Part shown: positions 7,586-16,112 of the stretch, one piece after another
How the letters are laid out: each line of letters starts with the position of its first letter
How positions within the stretch are numbered: position 1 is the stretch's first letter
Assembly: GCF_000717915.1 (NCBI RefSeq)
Contig: NZ_JOCX01000038.1
Coordinates: 1-42,824 of the forward strand
Length of the DNA stretch: 42,824 bases
Origin: Streptomyces sp. NRRL S-244
Lineage (GTDB): Bacteria > Actinomycetota > Actinomycetes > Streptomycetales > Streptomycetaceae
Direction: 5' to 3'
Notes under the pieces: model-generated
What the model was told of the DNA's origin: nothing
The model's input: only the letters and a program-made list of their open reading frames with translations
The model's database searches: none
Translations under genes and position numbers: made by a program

Positions 7586-8509
7586 TCACCCGTCCGAGAG
7601 CGCCCAGCGGTCCGTGATCAGCGCGGCCTGCTCCTGGAGCGCCGAGACCAGCTCTTGAGCGCTGCCGGCCGCGGTGGAGCGCAGGACGACGACGCTGATC
7701 TCCCGGGTGAGGTCCGGGCCGTCGAGGCGGCGCAGGACCAGGTCCGGGTGGGGGGTGCCGAGGGCGAGCCGCGGCACCAGGGCGATGCCCGCGCCCGCGG
7801 CCACCAGGCCCTGGACCACCGCGTAGTCGTCGGTGCGCATGGCGTGGACGGGCTCGAACCCGTGTCGGGCGCAGGCCCAGGACAAGAGCCGGTCGCACGG
7901 GTCGTGGAGATCGGCGGCGCCCACCCACTCGGTGTCCCGCAGCGCGGCGAGCGGGACCCGGCCCAGGTCCGCGAACGGATGGTCCTTCGGCATCACCAGG
8001 AGCAGCGGATCGGCCAGGAGGGGGTGGAGCGCGAACTCCTCGTCCAGGTCGAGCCGGTCCCCGGGCTGCGAGAAGACGAGCGCGGCCTGGAGCTCCCGGG
8101 CCCTCAACCCGCGCAGGAGCAGGGGCAGTTCTCCCTCGGTCAGCGAGATGTGGACGCCCTGCTGGTGGAGGCGTTTGACGGCGGGGGCGAGCAGGAGGGC
8201 GCCGGCGGTCGGGAAGGTGCCGATGTGGAGGGTGCGCATGCCCCGCTCCGCGAGTCCGCGCACCTCCAGCTCCGCGTGGCGGAGCCGTTCGAGAACGGCC
8301 TCGGCGTGCGGCAGCAGGGCTTCGCCGAGCTCGGTGAGTGTCGCGCCGCGCGGTCCGCGCTGGACGAGGCGGGCGGCGAAATGGGCCTCCAGGGCGGCCA
8401 GGTGGTGAGTGATCGTCGGCTGCGTGTAGTGCAGCGCCCGGGCGGCTGCGGCGAGCGAGCCCTCCTGCGCGATCGACCGGAGCACCTGGAGGTGGCGGAT
8501 CTCAAGCAT
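7586..8509 (-). CDS. LysR-family transcriptional regulator
   Basis: 307 aa, normal for the family. The N-terminal winged HTH (1-60) reads MLEIRHLQVLRSIAQEGSLAAAARALHYTQPTITHHLAALE, with the LysR SxAA...TQPxxxxxxxxLE pattern. A two-lobed periplasmic-binding-like effector domain follows (from about 88). It is transcribed divergently from the decarboxylase gene across 72 bp filled with ATAG/CTAT elements, the classic LysR arrangement of a regulator facing its target. The effector is unknown; an amino acid or polyamine is reasonable given the target. Confidence 0.92.
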   Translation of the reverse strand: MLEIRHLQVLRSIAQEGSLAAAARALHYTQPTITHHLAALEAHFAARLVQRGPRGATLTELGEALLPHAEAVLERLRHAELEVRGLAERGMRTLHIGTFPTAGALLLAPAVKRLHQQGVHISLTEGELPLLLRGLRARELQAALVFSQPGDRLDLDEEFALHPLLADPLLLVMPKDHPFADLGRVPLAALRDTEWVGAADLHDPCDRLLSWACARHGFEPVHAMRTDDYAVVQGLVAAGAGIALVPRLALGTPHPDLVLRRLDGPDLTREISVVVLRSTAAGSAQELVSALQEQAALITDRWALSDG

Positions 8510-8557
8510 ATAGACAGCCTATGGAGACCTATAGAAAACTGCAGCATTCCTCTATGG
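8510..8557. promoter_or_regulatory. LysR-type divergent operator region
   Basis: The segment between lysR and the decarboxylase contains ATAG-N5-CTAT (8510-8522), the palindrome CTATAG (8529-8534) and CTATGG (8552-8557). The first dyad abuts the lysR start. Repeated half-sites of this kind match the activation-plus-recognition-site layout of LysR regulators. I cannot assign -35/-10 elements with confidence. Confidence 0.5.
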
Positions 8558-8581
8558 CTGCGGCGCTGACACCCTCCCGGT

Positions 8582-10141
8582 GTGAACACGCGAACCACCG
8601 CTCCCCCAGGCCATTCCCCGAACCCGGGCCATCCGCCGGCCCCGGGCCATCCGCCGGCCCAGGACCAGCTCCGCGCCCCGTACGCCGACGCCCTCCTCGC
8701 CCACGCGGGACGGGACTGGCTGCGGCTGAACGTCCCCGGTCACGCGGCCGCCCCCGGCTCGGACCTCTGCGCCGCCTTCGGCATGCAGGTGCCGGCCCTC
8801 GACTTCCCGCCGCTGCTGGACGGCCTGGACCTCGGCGCGCACACCCCGCTGGACGAGGCGCTGGAGCTCGCCGCCCGCGCCTGGGGCGCCCGGCGCACCT
8901 GGTTCCTGACCAACGGCGCCTCACAGGGGAACCAGATCGCCTCGATGGTCGCCCCCGCCCTGGGCCGCACGCTGGTCGTGCAGCGCAGCGTGCATTCGAG
9001 CGTCGTCGACGGGCTGGTGCTCTCCGGCCTGTCCGCCGTGTTCGTCCAGCCGTCCGTCGACCCCGTCCAGGGCATCGCCCACGGGGTCACCGCCGGGGAG
9101 GTACGGGCGGCCCTGGAGCGGACCCCCGACGCCGCGGCCGTGTACGTGGTCTCGCCGAGCTACTTCGGGGCCGTGGCCGACGTACGGGCCCTCGCGGACG
9201 CCGCACACGCCGCCGGAGTACCCCTGATCGTCGACGAGGCGTGGGGATCGCACTTCGGCTTCCACCCCGCGCTGCCCGACGGGGCGCTGGCCCTCGGCGC
9301 GGACCTCGTGACCTCCAGCACCCACAAGCTCGGCGGCAGTCTGACGCAGTCGGCCATGCTGCACCTCGGCGAGGGACCCTTCGCGGACCGGCTCGAACCC
9401 CTCGTGGACCGGGCCTTCCGGCTGGTGCAGTCGACCAGTGCGAGCGCCCTGCTGACCGCCTCCCTGGACCTCGGCCGGCGGTCCCTGGTCACGGGCACCG
9501 ACCGGATCACCGGCTCGGTGGAGGCCGCGGACAAGATACGGGGAGTCGTACGGGCGCTGGGCCGCTTCGGGGTGGTCAGCGACGGCTTCCACCGGTTCCC
9601 CGACATCACGGCCGCCGACCCGCTGCGCATCGCCCTCGACACCCGCGTCGGCGGAATCACCGGGCACGAGGCGCGGCGGCTGCTCTACCGGGACCACCAG
9701 GTCATGGTCGAAGTCGCCACGGACGCCGCGATCGTCGCCGTGGTGGGCGCCGGGTCCGCGCCGGACGCCGATCGATTCGTCGAGGCCCTGCACTGCCTGC
9801 CGTCCCCGCTCAACGACTCGGGATCCGGCTCCGGCTCCGGCCCCGGCTCCGACGTCCCCGAGCGGCCACCGCTGCGGCTGCCGCGCCCGGGCCCCGCACG
9901 GCTCACGGCCCGCGAGGCCTTCCTCAGTCCGGCGCGGGTGGTACCCGCCGAGGACGCCGTCGGCATGGTGTCCGCCGACACCCTGGCCGCGTACCCGCCC
10001 GGTATCCCCAACGTGCTGCCCGGCGAGGTCATCACTTCCGAGGCCGTCGAGTTCCTCCGCCGTACCGCGGCCGCCCCCGGCGGCCACGTACGCGGGGCGC
10101 TCGACCCGGACGTCTCCCGCCTCCGGGTCGTCGCACCCTGA
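8582..10141 (+). CDS. PLP-dependent Orn/Lys/Arg decarboxylase family protein
   Basis: 519 aa, GTG start. The fold-I aminotransferase-like core shows a substrate/PLP region NVPGHAAAPG, LTNGASQGN, then VDEAWGSHFGFH (PLP Asp and stacking His), and the Schiff-base lysine in SSTHKLGGSLTQS (K249). The C-terminal part carries YPPGIPNVLPGE, typical of group III decarboxylases. It is short like Bacillus SpeA, without the long wing domain of E. coli enzymes. It would make a diamine (agmatine, cadaverine or putrescine) in the cytosol; the substrate is not resolvable by eye. The first 25 residues are a Pro/Gly/His repeat (GHPPAPGHPPA) of low complexity. Divergent LysR is the likely activator. Confidence 0.88.
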   Translation: MNTRTTAPPGHSPNPGHPPAPGHPPAQDQLRAPYADALLAHAGRDWLRLNVPGHAAAPGSDLCAAFGMQVPALDFPPLLDGLDLGAHTPLDEALELAARAWGARRTWFLTNGASQGNQIASMVAPALGRTLVVQRSVHSSVVDGLVLSGLSAVFVQPSVDPVQGIAHGVTAGEVRAALERTPDAAAVYVVSPSYFGAVADVRALADAAHAAGVPLIVDEAWGSHFGFHPALPDGALALGADLVTSSTHKLGGSLTQSAMLHLGEGPFADRLEPLVDRAFRLVQSTSASALLTASLDLGRRSLVTGTDRITGSVEAADKIRGVVRALGRFGVVSDGFHRFPDITAADPLRIALDTRVGGITGHEARRLLYRDHQVMVEVATDAAIVAVVGAGSAPDADRFVEALHCLPSPLNDSGSGSGSGPGSDVPERPPLRLPRPGPARLTAREAFLSPARVVPAEDAVGMVSADTLAAYPPGIPNVLPGEVITSEAVEFLRRTAAAPGGHVRGALDPDVSRLRVVAP

Positions 10142-10196
10142 CGGCCCACGCCCTCCGTAGCCCGTGCCTCCTCCCGGCCCGTCTTCCGGCGCACGC

Positions 10197-11147
10197 CTAC
10201 CGGGCGCCTGCCGACGCCCCGGCCAGCGAGGGGGATCCGGTCGTGGCCGGCGGCGCCGCGCCCGAGGGGTCGAGCTGGGCCTCCATGTCGTCGAGGGCGC
10301 TGCGAACCGCCGCGATCCGCAGGCGGAGCTCGTCCGCTTCCTCCGACGCCACCCGCCCTGTGCGCCCCGCGGGCTGCCGGGCGGCGGCGGCCTGCTCGGC
10401 CCGCTTCTCTTCCGCCTCCATCTCACGCGCCTCCTCCAGGGCGTTGAGGACGACACCGATCAGCACGTTGACCAGGACGAAAGAGGCGAGGAGCACGTAG
10501 GAGGCGTAGTAGATGATGCTGAACGGGGAGACCGCCAGTCCGGCATGAACGGCATCGCCGAGGCCCTCCAGCGTCATCAGCAGGAAGAGGGTCAGCCCGG
10601 CCCGGCCGAGGGAGCCGTAGTGCACCGGGTCGTGGCCGGCGAAGGAGATCCAGCCGATCATCGCGTACACGTAGAGGATCAGGGCGCCCACGAACAGGAA
10701 GCTGACCGTTCCGGGCAGGCTGCGGCCGACGGCGACCAGCAGGACCCGCAGCTGCGGCATGAACTGCGCGGTGCGCAGCACGCGCGCCAGGCGCAGCAGC
10801 CGCAGCAGCGTGGTGTTCTCCCGCAGGAACGGAACGAAGGCCGAGGAGACCACGAGCAGGTCGAACACGTTCCACGGATCGCGGAAGAAAGCTTTCGGCC
10901 GGTCGGCGTGCGCGGCCAGGCGGATCAGCATCTCCAGGCTGAACGCCGCGACGCAGAACCGCTCGGCGGAGTGGAGGAGGACGCCGTACTCCACGGACAG
11001 TCCGCTGTACGTCTCCACGCCCAGCAGCACGGCGTTGAGGAGGATCACCGAGATGACGCCCAACGCGAACACGGGTGCCTCGCACACATCGCGGCAGCGC
11101 GCGGCAAGCCGCTCGCGACCGGTGGACGTCCGAATGAGGTCTGACAT
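10197..11147 (-). CDS. Voltage-gated cation channel (BacNav-like, single six-helix domain)
   Basis: About 316 aa. Six transmembrane segments can be traced. S4 reads LLRLLRLARVLRTAQF with Arg at every third position (R117, R120, R123, R126, counting from the ATG at 11150). The pore has helix P1 LTLFLLMTLEGLGDA with the filter TLEGLG (193-198), versus TLESWS in NaChBac. After S6 comes an Ala/Glu/Arg-rich coiled coil (about 239-300), which in BacNav channels drives tetramerisation. Two ATGs are adjacent; the second (11147) is better spaced from GGGAG. Selectivity for Na, Ca or mixed cations cannot be decided. It converges with the decarboxylase gene. Confidence 0.85.
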   Translation of the reverse strand: MSDLIRTSTGRERLAARCRDVCEAPVFALGVISVILLNAVLLGVETYSGLSVEYGVLLHSAERFCVAAFSLEMLIRLAAHADRPKAFFRDPWNVFDLLVVSSAFVPFLRENTTLLRLLRLARVLRTAQFMPQLRVLLVAVGRSLPGTVSFLFVGALILYVYAMIGWISFAGHDPVHYGSLGRAGLTLFLLMTLEGLGDAVHAGLAVSPFSIIYYASYVLLASFVLVNVLIGVVLNALEEAREMEAEEKRAEQAAAARQPAGRTGRVASEEADELRLRIAAVRSALDDMEAQLDPSGAAPPATTGSPSLAGASAGAR

Positions 11148-11305
11148 CATGCTCCCTCGCCTGCGACCGGCACCCGGTCACGGGCTGTGTCGCGCCCCGG
11201 CGGATCCGAGGCTTTGATCAAGCTCCAGGTCGTGTAACGCCGCACGGACGAATTCGAGTCGCTCCGGCCCGACACATCGCCCGATCGGGGAACGGTGGTG
11301 CCCGG

Positions 11306-12508
11306 TCACGGGCCGGCTACCCCTGGCGCGCGCACGGGGTGGCGGAGCAGATAGACGGCCGCGGCCGAAACCAGGGCGGCCATACAGGCGAGGAACACCA
11401 GTCCGGCGCCCTCCAGGCCGATGGGGCCGGTCAGTACGCCCACGCCGATCACCGGTACCGAGATGCCCGCGTACGCCACCACGAACAGCATCGAGATGAC
11501 CGCCGCGCGCTGGTCGGCCGGGGACGCCCCGGCCACCGCGGAGAGCGCCCCGCGGAAGGCCAGGCCCTGCCCACTGCCGCCGACGAGCGCGCTGAGGACC
11601 ACCAGCACCAGCAGGTCCCAGTACAGGGCGCCCGCGAGCAGCAACAGCCCGACGAGCAGTGTGGCGCAGCCCAGTGGCAGGGACCGGCCGACCCCGATGC
11701 GGCCGGCGGCCAGTTGCCCGGCGGTCGACGCGAAGAAGGCCAGCGCGACGATCAGCCCGGTCACGGCCCGGTTGTGCACGCCCAGGGACTCGACGAGGAA
11801 GGCCGGGCTCACCGACGTGAACACTCCGAACAGCGCGAACCCCACGAAGGAGGCGGTCGCGGCGGGCACGAACACCCGCCGCACCGAGGCGGGCAGAGCG
11901 GGACGCTGCGGCCGTACCGCCGTGAGCGGCTGCCGCTCCCGTACCGTCTCGGGGAGTCGCAGCAGGACGGCGGCCGAGCCGGCCACGAGGACGAGGTGCA
12001 CGGCGAACGGCAGGTACAGCGGCCAGGGGGCGTACTGGGAGAGCACTCCGGCGAGCAGGGGGCCGCAGCCCAGCCCGCCCATGTTGGCAGCCGTCGCCAC
12101 GAACGTGGCGCGGGAGGAGCCGTCCCGCGGGCCCAGCTCGATGACGTAGGCGGTGGCGGCCCCGGTGAACAGGCCTGCGGACAGGCCCGACATCAGCCGG
12201 CCCGCGTACAGCCAGCCCAGCCCGGTGGCGCACAGGAAGCAGCCGGCGCTGGCCGCCGCGAATCCGAGGCCCGTCAGCAGGACGGGCCGCCGGCCCACGA
12301 CGTCCGAGGCGTTGCCCGCCAGCAGCAGGACCCCGATGACGCCGAAGGCGTACACGGCATACACGATCGTCACCTGCAGTTCGGAGAACCCGAATTTTTC
12401 CTGGTAGAGGCCGTAGAGAGGCGTGGGCAGTGTGGTGCCGGCCATGCACACGGCGAACACCGCCCCGCCGAGGAGGCACTGGTGCCAACGTCTGCGATCA
12501 CCGTCCAT
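11306..12508 (-). CDS. Major facilitator superfamily transporter (drug-efflux-like)
   Basis: 400 aa from ATG 12508; an in-frame ATG at 12583 adds only a Pro/Arg-rich stretch and is less likely. About 12 hydrophobic helices. The cytoplasmic loop 2-3 motif A reads GNASDVVGRRPVLLTG. TM1 contains AGTTLPTPLYGLYQEKFGFS, common in proton-coupled sugar/drug exporters of actinobacteria. It is predicted to be an inner-membrane exporter; the substrate is unknown. The upstream hydrolase ORF runs into this gene by 139 nt in another frame, an odd overlap discussed separately. The 158 bp between its stop and the channel gene contain nothing recognisable. Confidence 0.85.
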   Translation of the reverse strand: MDGDRRRWHQCLLGGAVFAVCMAGTTLPTPLYGLYQEKFGFSELQVTIVYAVYAFGVIGVLLLAGNASDVVGRRPVLLTGLGFAAASAGCFLCATGLGWLYAGRLMSGLSAGLFTGAATAYVIELGPRDGSSRATFVATAANMGGLGCGPLLAGVLSQYAPWPLYLPFAVHLVLVAGSAAVLLRLPETVRERQPLTAVRPQRPALPASVRRVFVPAATASFVGFALFGVFTSVSPAFLVESLGVHNRAVTGLIVALAFFASTAGQLAAGRIGVGRSLPLGCATLLVGLLLLAGALYWDLLVLVVLSALVGGSGQGLAFRGALSAVAGASPADQRAAVISMLFVVAYAGISVPVIGVGVLTGPIGLEGAGLVFLACMAALVSAAAVYLLRHPVRAPGVAGP

Positions 12509-13557
12509 GCCGCCGACGGTAACGGCGCCCGGCATCCCTGGCGGCGCGGCATGCCGAGGGCACGCATGCCGCGGCCCCGGCATTCGGGGCGGCGCGTCCG
12601 GTCCGGACGCCTGGCGCTCGCAGGACCAGTCGAATCGCTCGACGTCGTGCTGGACGCAGGCCGGGTCCAGGTCGAGGAGGAGGGCTCCGGCCCGCCCGGA
12701 CGGGTCGGCCCAAACAGGCCGTCCGCGACGAACCGCACGGCCCCGTCACCGCCGCGCCGGAGCAGGCCGGCCGTGGGGGCGGGGAAGTGCGTACCGATCA
12801 CGAGCGTGCCCGTGTCGGCGTACCGCTCGACGAAGGCGCGCCGGGTGGCGGCGGCCTGCGCCGCGTCGGTGTCGGCGAGGCTCGCCACATCGGGTTCGAT
12901 GAACTGCACCGGGTGGTGCACGAGGTCACCGGTGATCACGGCACGGTCCCCACCGGATTCGACCACGACCGCGACCTGGCCCGGGGTGTGTCCGGGGGCG
13001 GCCTCCAGGCGCACGCCGTCACACACCCGGTGGTCGGTTCCGACGAGGTCGACGAGACCCTCGTCGATCAACGGCTGCATCGTGTCGCGGAGGTCCGCAT
13101 CCGCTTCGTGAGCCCAGTGGTCCCATTCCACGCGTGTGACCAGATGACGTGCACGCGGAAAGGTCGGCACCCATTTCCCTTCCACCAGGCGCGTGTTCCA
13201 CCCGATGTGGTCGAAGTGGAGGTGGGTGCACACCACGGTGTCGATGGATTCCGGAGGGTAGCCGAGTGCGGCGAGGTCTTCGGGCCACGCCGTGTCCAGC
13301 ATGCGCAGGAAGGGCACCGAGGCCCGCGCGTTGCCCACGCACGTGTCCACGAGGATCCTGCGCGTACCGGTGTCCACGACCAGCCCGTGGACCGAGAGCA
13401 CGAAAGTGCCGTCCACCCCGCTGAAGCCGGGAGCGGGCCACGGGTACCTCTTGAGGAGCGCGGTGTCGTTCGTCCGCAAGGCGGCCGTGAGAAGAACCGG
13501 CAGCTCCACCTCCAGGACTTTGTGGATCTTCGTCGTTCCGATACGCCACGTCGCCAT
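12370..13557 (-). CDS. Metallo-beta-lactamase-fold hydrolase with an anomalous C-terminal extension
   Basis: 395 aa from ATG 13557 (GGAGGG six bases upstream; conserved MATWRIGTTKIHKV opening). Zinc-site motifs: THLHFDH (H112, H114, D116, H117), PGHTPGQ, ITGDLVHHP and GTHFPAP. These place it with AidB-like/lactonase-type MBL enzymes that hydrolyse lactones or esters. Relatives of this kind normally end soon after the GTHF motif, here about residue 280. This ORF instead continues about 116 residues of Ser/Thr/Arg/Pro-rich sequence that overlaps the MFS gene. A frameshift or lost stop is likely. Divergent from a carboxylesterase. Confidence 0.82.
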   Translation of the reverse strand: MATWRIGTTKIHKVLEVELPVLLTAALRTNDTALLKRYPWPAPGFSGVDGTFVLSVHGLVVDTGTRRILVDTCVGNARASVPFLRMLDTAWPEDLAALGYPPESIDTVVCTHLHFDHIGWNTRLVEGKWVPTFPRARHLVTRVEWDHWAHEADADLRDTMQPLIDEGLVDLVGTDHRVCDGVRLEAAPGHTPGQVAVVVESGGDRAVITGDLVHHPVQFIEPDVASLADTDAAQAAATRRAFVERYADTGTLVIGTHFPAPTAGLLRRGGDGAVRFVADGLFGPTRPGGPEPSSSTWTRPASSTTSSDSTGPASARRPDRTRRPECRGRGMRALGMPRRQGCRAPLPSAAWTVIADVGTSASSAGRCSPCAWPAPHCPRLSTASTRKNSGSPNCR

Positions 13558-13587
13558 GCGACCCTCCACATCAGCCAGGGATCGAAT

Positions 13588-13619
13588 AATATTGACGATC
13601 GCCATAAGTGCGCAATATT
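13588..13619. promoter_or_regulatory. Divergent promoter with AATATTG/CAATATT inverted repeat
   Basis: AATATTG (13588-13594) and CAATATT (13613-13619) are perfect inverted 7-mers 18 bp apart, in an unusually A/T-rich patch between the MBL hydrolase and the esterase. On the minus strand TTGCGC-18-TATTAT gives a plausible promoter for the hydrolase. On the plus strand TTGACG-17-ATATTT gives one for the esterase. The arms overlap both -10 elements, so one regulator could control both genes. No regulator gene is adjacent. Confidence 0.5.
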
Positions 13620-13663
13620 TTGGTGTTCAAGATCCTCGCTCCCGGTCTGGAAGGACGCACTGG

Positions 13664-15163
13664 ATGGGTTTCGCTCAGGACCGCACGGCGCCCGTCGTGA
13701 ACACTCGCTCGGGCCCGATCCGCGGCGTCGTCGAAGACGACCTGGCCGTGTTCAAGGGCGTGCCGTACGCGGCGCCGCCCGTCGGACCCCTCCGGTGGCG
13801 CCCCGCGCAGCCGCATCAAGGATGGAGCGGCACCCTCGACGCGACGCAGCACGGCCCCGGTTCGCCACAGGCCGTCCGCGCGGGCGACCCGGTCCTGGGC
13901 GGCCACGGCCTCCCACCCTTCGACGAGGACTGTCTGACGCTCAACGTCTGGACGCCCGGCACCGACGACGCACGCCGTCCCGTCCTGGTCTGGATCCACG
14001 GCGGCGCCTTCATCTCCGGGTCCGGGGCGATGCCCAACTACTCCGGCGAGACCTTCGCGCGCAACGGCGACCTGGTGGTCGTGAACCTCAACTACCGGCT
14101 CGGACCGCTCGGCCTGCTGTCCTTCCCATCGGACGACGGCGCCGAATGCCGCAACCTCTGGCTCACGGACCAACTCGCCGCGCTGCGCTGGGTCCAGGAC
14201 AACATCGCCGCCTTCGGCGGGGACCCCGGCAACGTCACCGTCGCCGGCCAGTCCGCCGGCGCGCTCTCCACCGCGGCGCTCGCGGGCCACGCAGATGACG
14301 GCCGGCTCTTCCGCCGCGCCATCCTGCAGAGCGTCCCGCTCGCCATGCCCCTCGCCACGCCTGCCGAGTCCCTGGCCCGCACCGCCGCCTATCTGGAGAT
14401 CGCCGGCGCGCAGGACGAGGACGAACTGCGCACCATGCCGTGGCCGCGACTGGTCGAGGCCACCGCCGGACTGCTCGCGGCCACCATGGAATGGGGACAC
14501 TGGACCGCGCCGTTCATGCCGGTGCTCGACAGCGGGACGGCGGCGCGGCAGCCCGCCCTGAACCTGCTCGACGGTCCGGGCGCGGACATCGACGTCCTCA
14601 TCGGCTGGACCAGGGAAGAGTCCGCTTTCACCTTCGCGCTGGGCGAGGCGTACGCGTCGGCGACCAAGGAACAGGTGATCCGCCGGGCTCGGGACAGCTT
14701 CGGCGACGGCGCGGCCGAAGCGTACGCGGCGTACGAGGCTGCCCGCCCGGGCGCACGGCCGATCGACGTGCTCATCGACCTGAGCACCGACGAGCTGTTC
14801 AGGAAGCCCACCCTGGCGTTCGCGGAAGCGCGGGCGGTACGGGGCCGCCCGGTCTGGGCGTACGAGTTCGGTTTCCCCACCCCCGCGCACGACGGCCGCC
14901 TGGGCTCACCGCACTGCCTGGACCTGCCGTTCGTCTTCGACAACTTCGACAAGTGGTCGCACGCGCCGTTCCTGGCGGGCATGGACGCCGAGGTCAGGGA
15001 CGGCCTCGCCAGGACCATGCACGGGGCGTGGATCGCGTTCATACGCGCCGGCGACCCCAACCACCCGGCCATGCCGCGCTGGGACCGGTACGACCTGCAG
15101 TCCCGCACCACCATGTGCTTCGACGCCGTCACCGCGGCCGTCGGAACGGTCCGCCCCGGATGA
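13664..15163 (+). CDS. Type-B carboxylesterase (alpha/beta hydrolase)
   Basis: 499 aa from ATG 13664 with GGAAGGA upstream; a longer ORF from 13292 runs over the divergent hydrolase and is rejected. Family signatures: FKGVPYAAPPVGPLRW, EDCLTLNVWTP, oxyanion hole WIHGGAFISGSG, nucleophile elbow GQSAGA (S197), acid TREES (E319) and base GSPHCLDLPFVFDNF (H417). No signal peptide is evident, so it is probably cytosolic. It would cleave carboxylic esters such as p-nitrobenzyl or xenobiotic esters. Pairing with a divergent MBL hydrolase suggests a shared ester/lactone breakdown function. Its 3' end overlaps the aquaporin gene by 35 bp on the opposite strand. Confidence 0.93.
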   Translation: MGFAQDRTAPVVNTRSGPIRGVVEDDLAVFKGVPYAAPPVGPLRWRPAQPHQGWSGTLDATQHGPGSPQAVRAGDPVLGGHGLPPFDEDCLTLNVWTPGTDDARRPVLVWIHGGAFISGSGAMPNYSGETFARNGDLVVVNLNYRLGPLGLLSFPSDDGAECRNLWLTDQLAALRWVQDNIAAFGGDPGNVTVAGQSAGALSTAALAGHADDGRLFRRAILQSVPLAMPLATPAESLARTAAYLEIAGAQDEDELRTMPWPRLVEATAGLLAATMEWGHWTAPFMPVLDSGTAARQPALNLLDGPGADIDVLIGWTREESAFTFALGEAYASATKEQVIRRARDSFGDGAAEAYAAYEAARPGARPIDVLIDLSTDELFRKPTLAFAEARAVRGRPVWAYEFGFPTPAHDGRLGSPHCLDLPFVFDNFDKWSHAPFLAGMDAEVRDGLARTMHGAWIAFIRAGDPNHPAMPRWDRYDLQSRTTMCFDAVTAAVGTVRPG

Positions 15164-15953
15164 TCAGGTGGTGGGCGGCAGCGCCCAGGGCGGCCCCGAG
15201 GGCCGGTGCTGCCAGGTAGATCCACAGGCCGGCGGTGGCTCCGGACATCAGCAGGGGTCCGAACTGGCGGGCCGGGTTGGCGGAGCCGCCGCTGAGGGGG
15301 CCCAGAAGGGCGATGACCGCGCAGATGAGAACCGCCAGGGCCGAGGGAAACCAGCGTTCGTGGGCCGGGTGTACGAGGAAGAAGCCGATCATCAGCGTGA
15401 CGAGTACCAGGCAGCCGCCCTCGGCCGCGAAGACGGCCCAGGCGCTCCACGAGGGCGCCGCGGCCGCCGCGCCGTAGCCGACCCGCGCGACCGCCGGCCC
15501 CCAGGCCAGGCGGGCCAGAGCCGTCCCGGCGACCGACCCGCCCAGCTGCGCGACGACGTACGCCGCCACGCCGCGGCCGGGGAAGGCCCTCAGCAGCCAC
15601 AGCGCGAGCGTGACCGCGGGATTCATGTGCGCACCCGAGCGACGCCCCCACGGGGAGCGGATCAGCGCGAAGACGAGCGCCCCGGCCAGCGCGCCCACGA
15701 CGAGGAGGGCCAGGTGGAGGTCGGCGAGGGCGAGGGGGGAGGCCGGATCGAGTACCCAGCGGATGATCGTGACCACGGTGAACATCAGCGTCGCGGTCAG
15801 GGCGAACTCGTACAGGGCGTGGCCGCGGCGTTCGGGCCCGGTCCGCACGGGCGCCGGGCCCGTACCCCTTCCCGTACCCGTACCCGTACCGGTGCGTGTT
15901 CCGGGTTCGCCGGCCGGGGCCGCGGCGGGCCCGGACATCTCGCCTCCGCTCAT
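15129..15953 (-). CDS. Aquaporin / MIP-family channel
   Basis: 274 aa from ATG 15953, chosen because GAAGGAG lies just upstream; an in-frame reading from 16028 lacks this. Both pore signatures are present: AHMNPAVT (NPA at 111-113) and GSANPARQ (NPA at 226-228). Six transmembrane segments surround them. It is predicted to conduct water or glycerol-like solutes across the plasma membrane. The cytoplasmic N-terminus is unusual: about 45 residues rich in Gly/Thr/Pro/Ala with a (TG)n run (about 20-32) encoded by hexamer repeats. The 3' end overlaps the esterase gene. Confidence 0.9.
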   Translation of the reverse strand: MSGGEMSGPAAAPAGEPGTRTGTGTGTGRGTGPAPVRTGPERRGHALYEFALTATLMFTVVTIIRWVLDPASPLALADLHLALLVVGALAGALVFALIRSPWGRRSGAHMNPAVTLALWLLRAFPGRGVAAYVVAQLGGSVAGTALARLAWGPAVARVGYGAAAAAPSWSAWAVFAAEGGCLVLVTLMIGFFLVHPAHERWFPSALAVLICAVIALLGPLSGGSANPARQFGPLLMSGATAGLWIYLAAPALGAALGAAAHHLIIRGGPFRRPR

Positions 15954-16112
15954 GGGCACTCCTTCCGATCGGGCCACCGCGGTGCTCGGGTGCGTGCACG
16001 GTGCGCCCATCGAGGAAGCGTGCTGCACTCCCGGCCCGGGATGCGCGCGTACACGCCGTAGAGCAGGGGGTGCGGGCTCAAGGGCGGGTGCCGGCGGGCC
16101 GATGTCAGTGCC

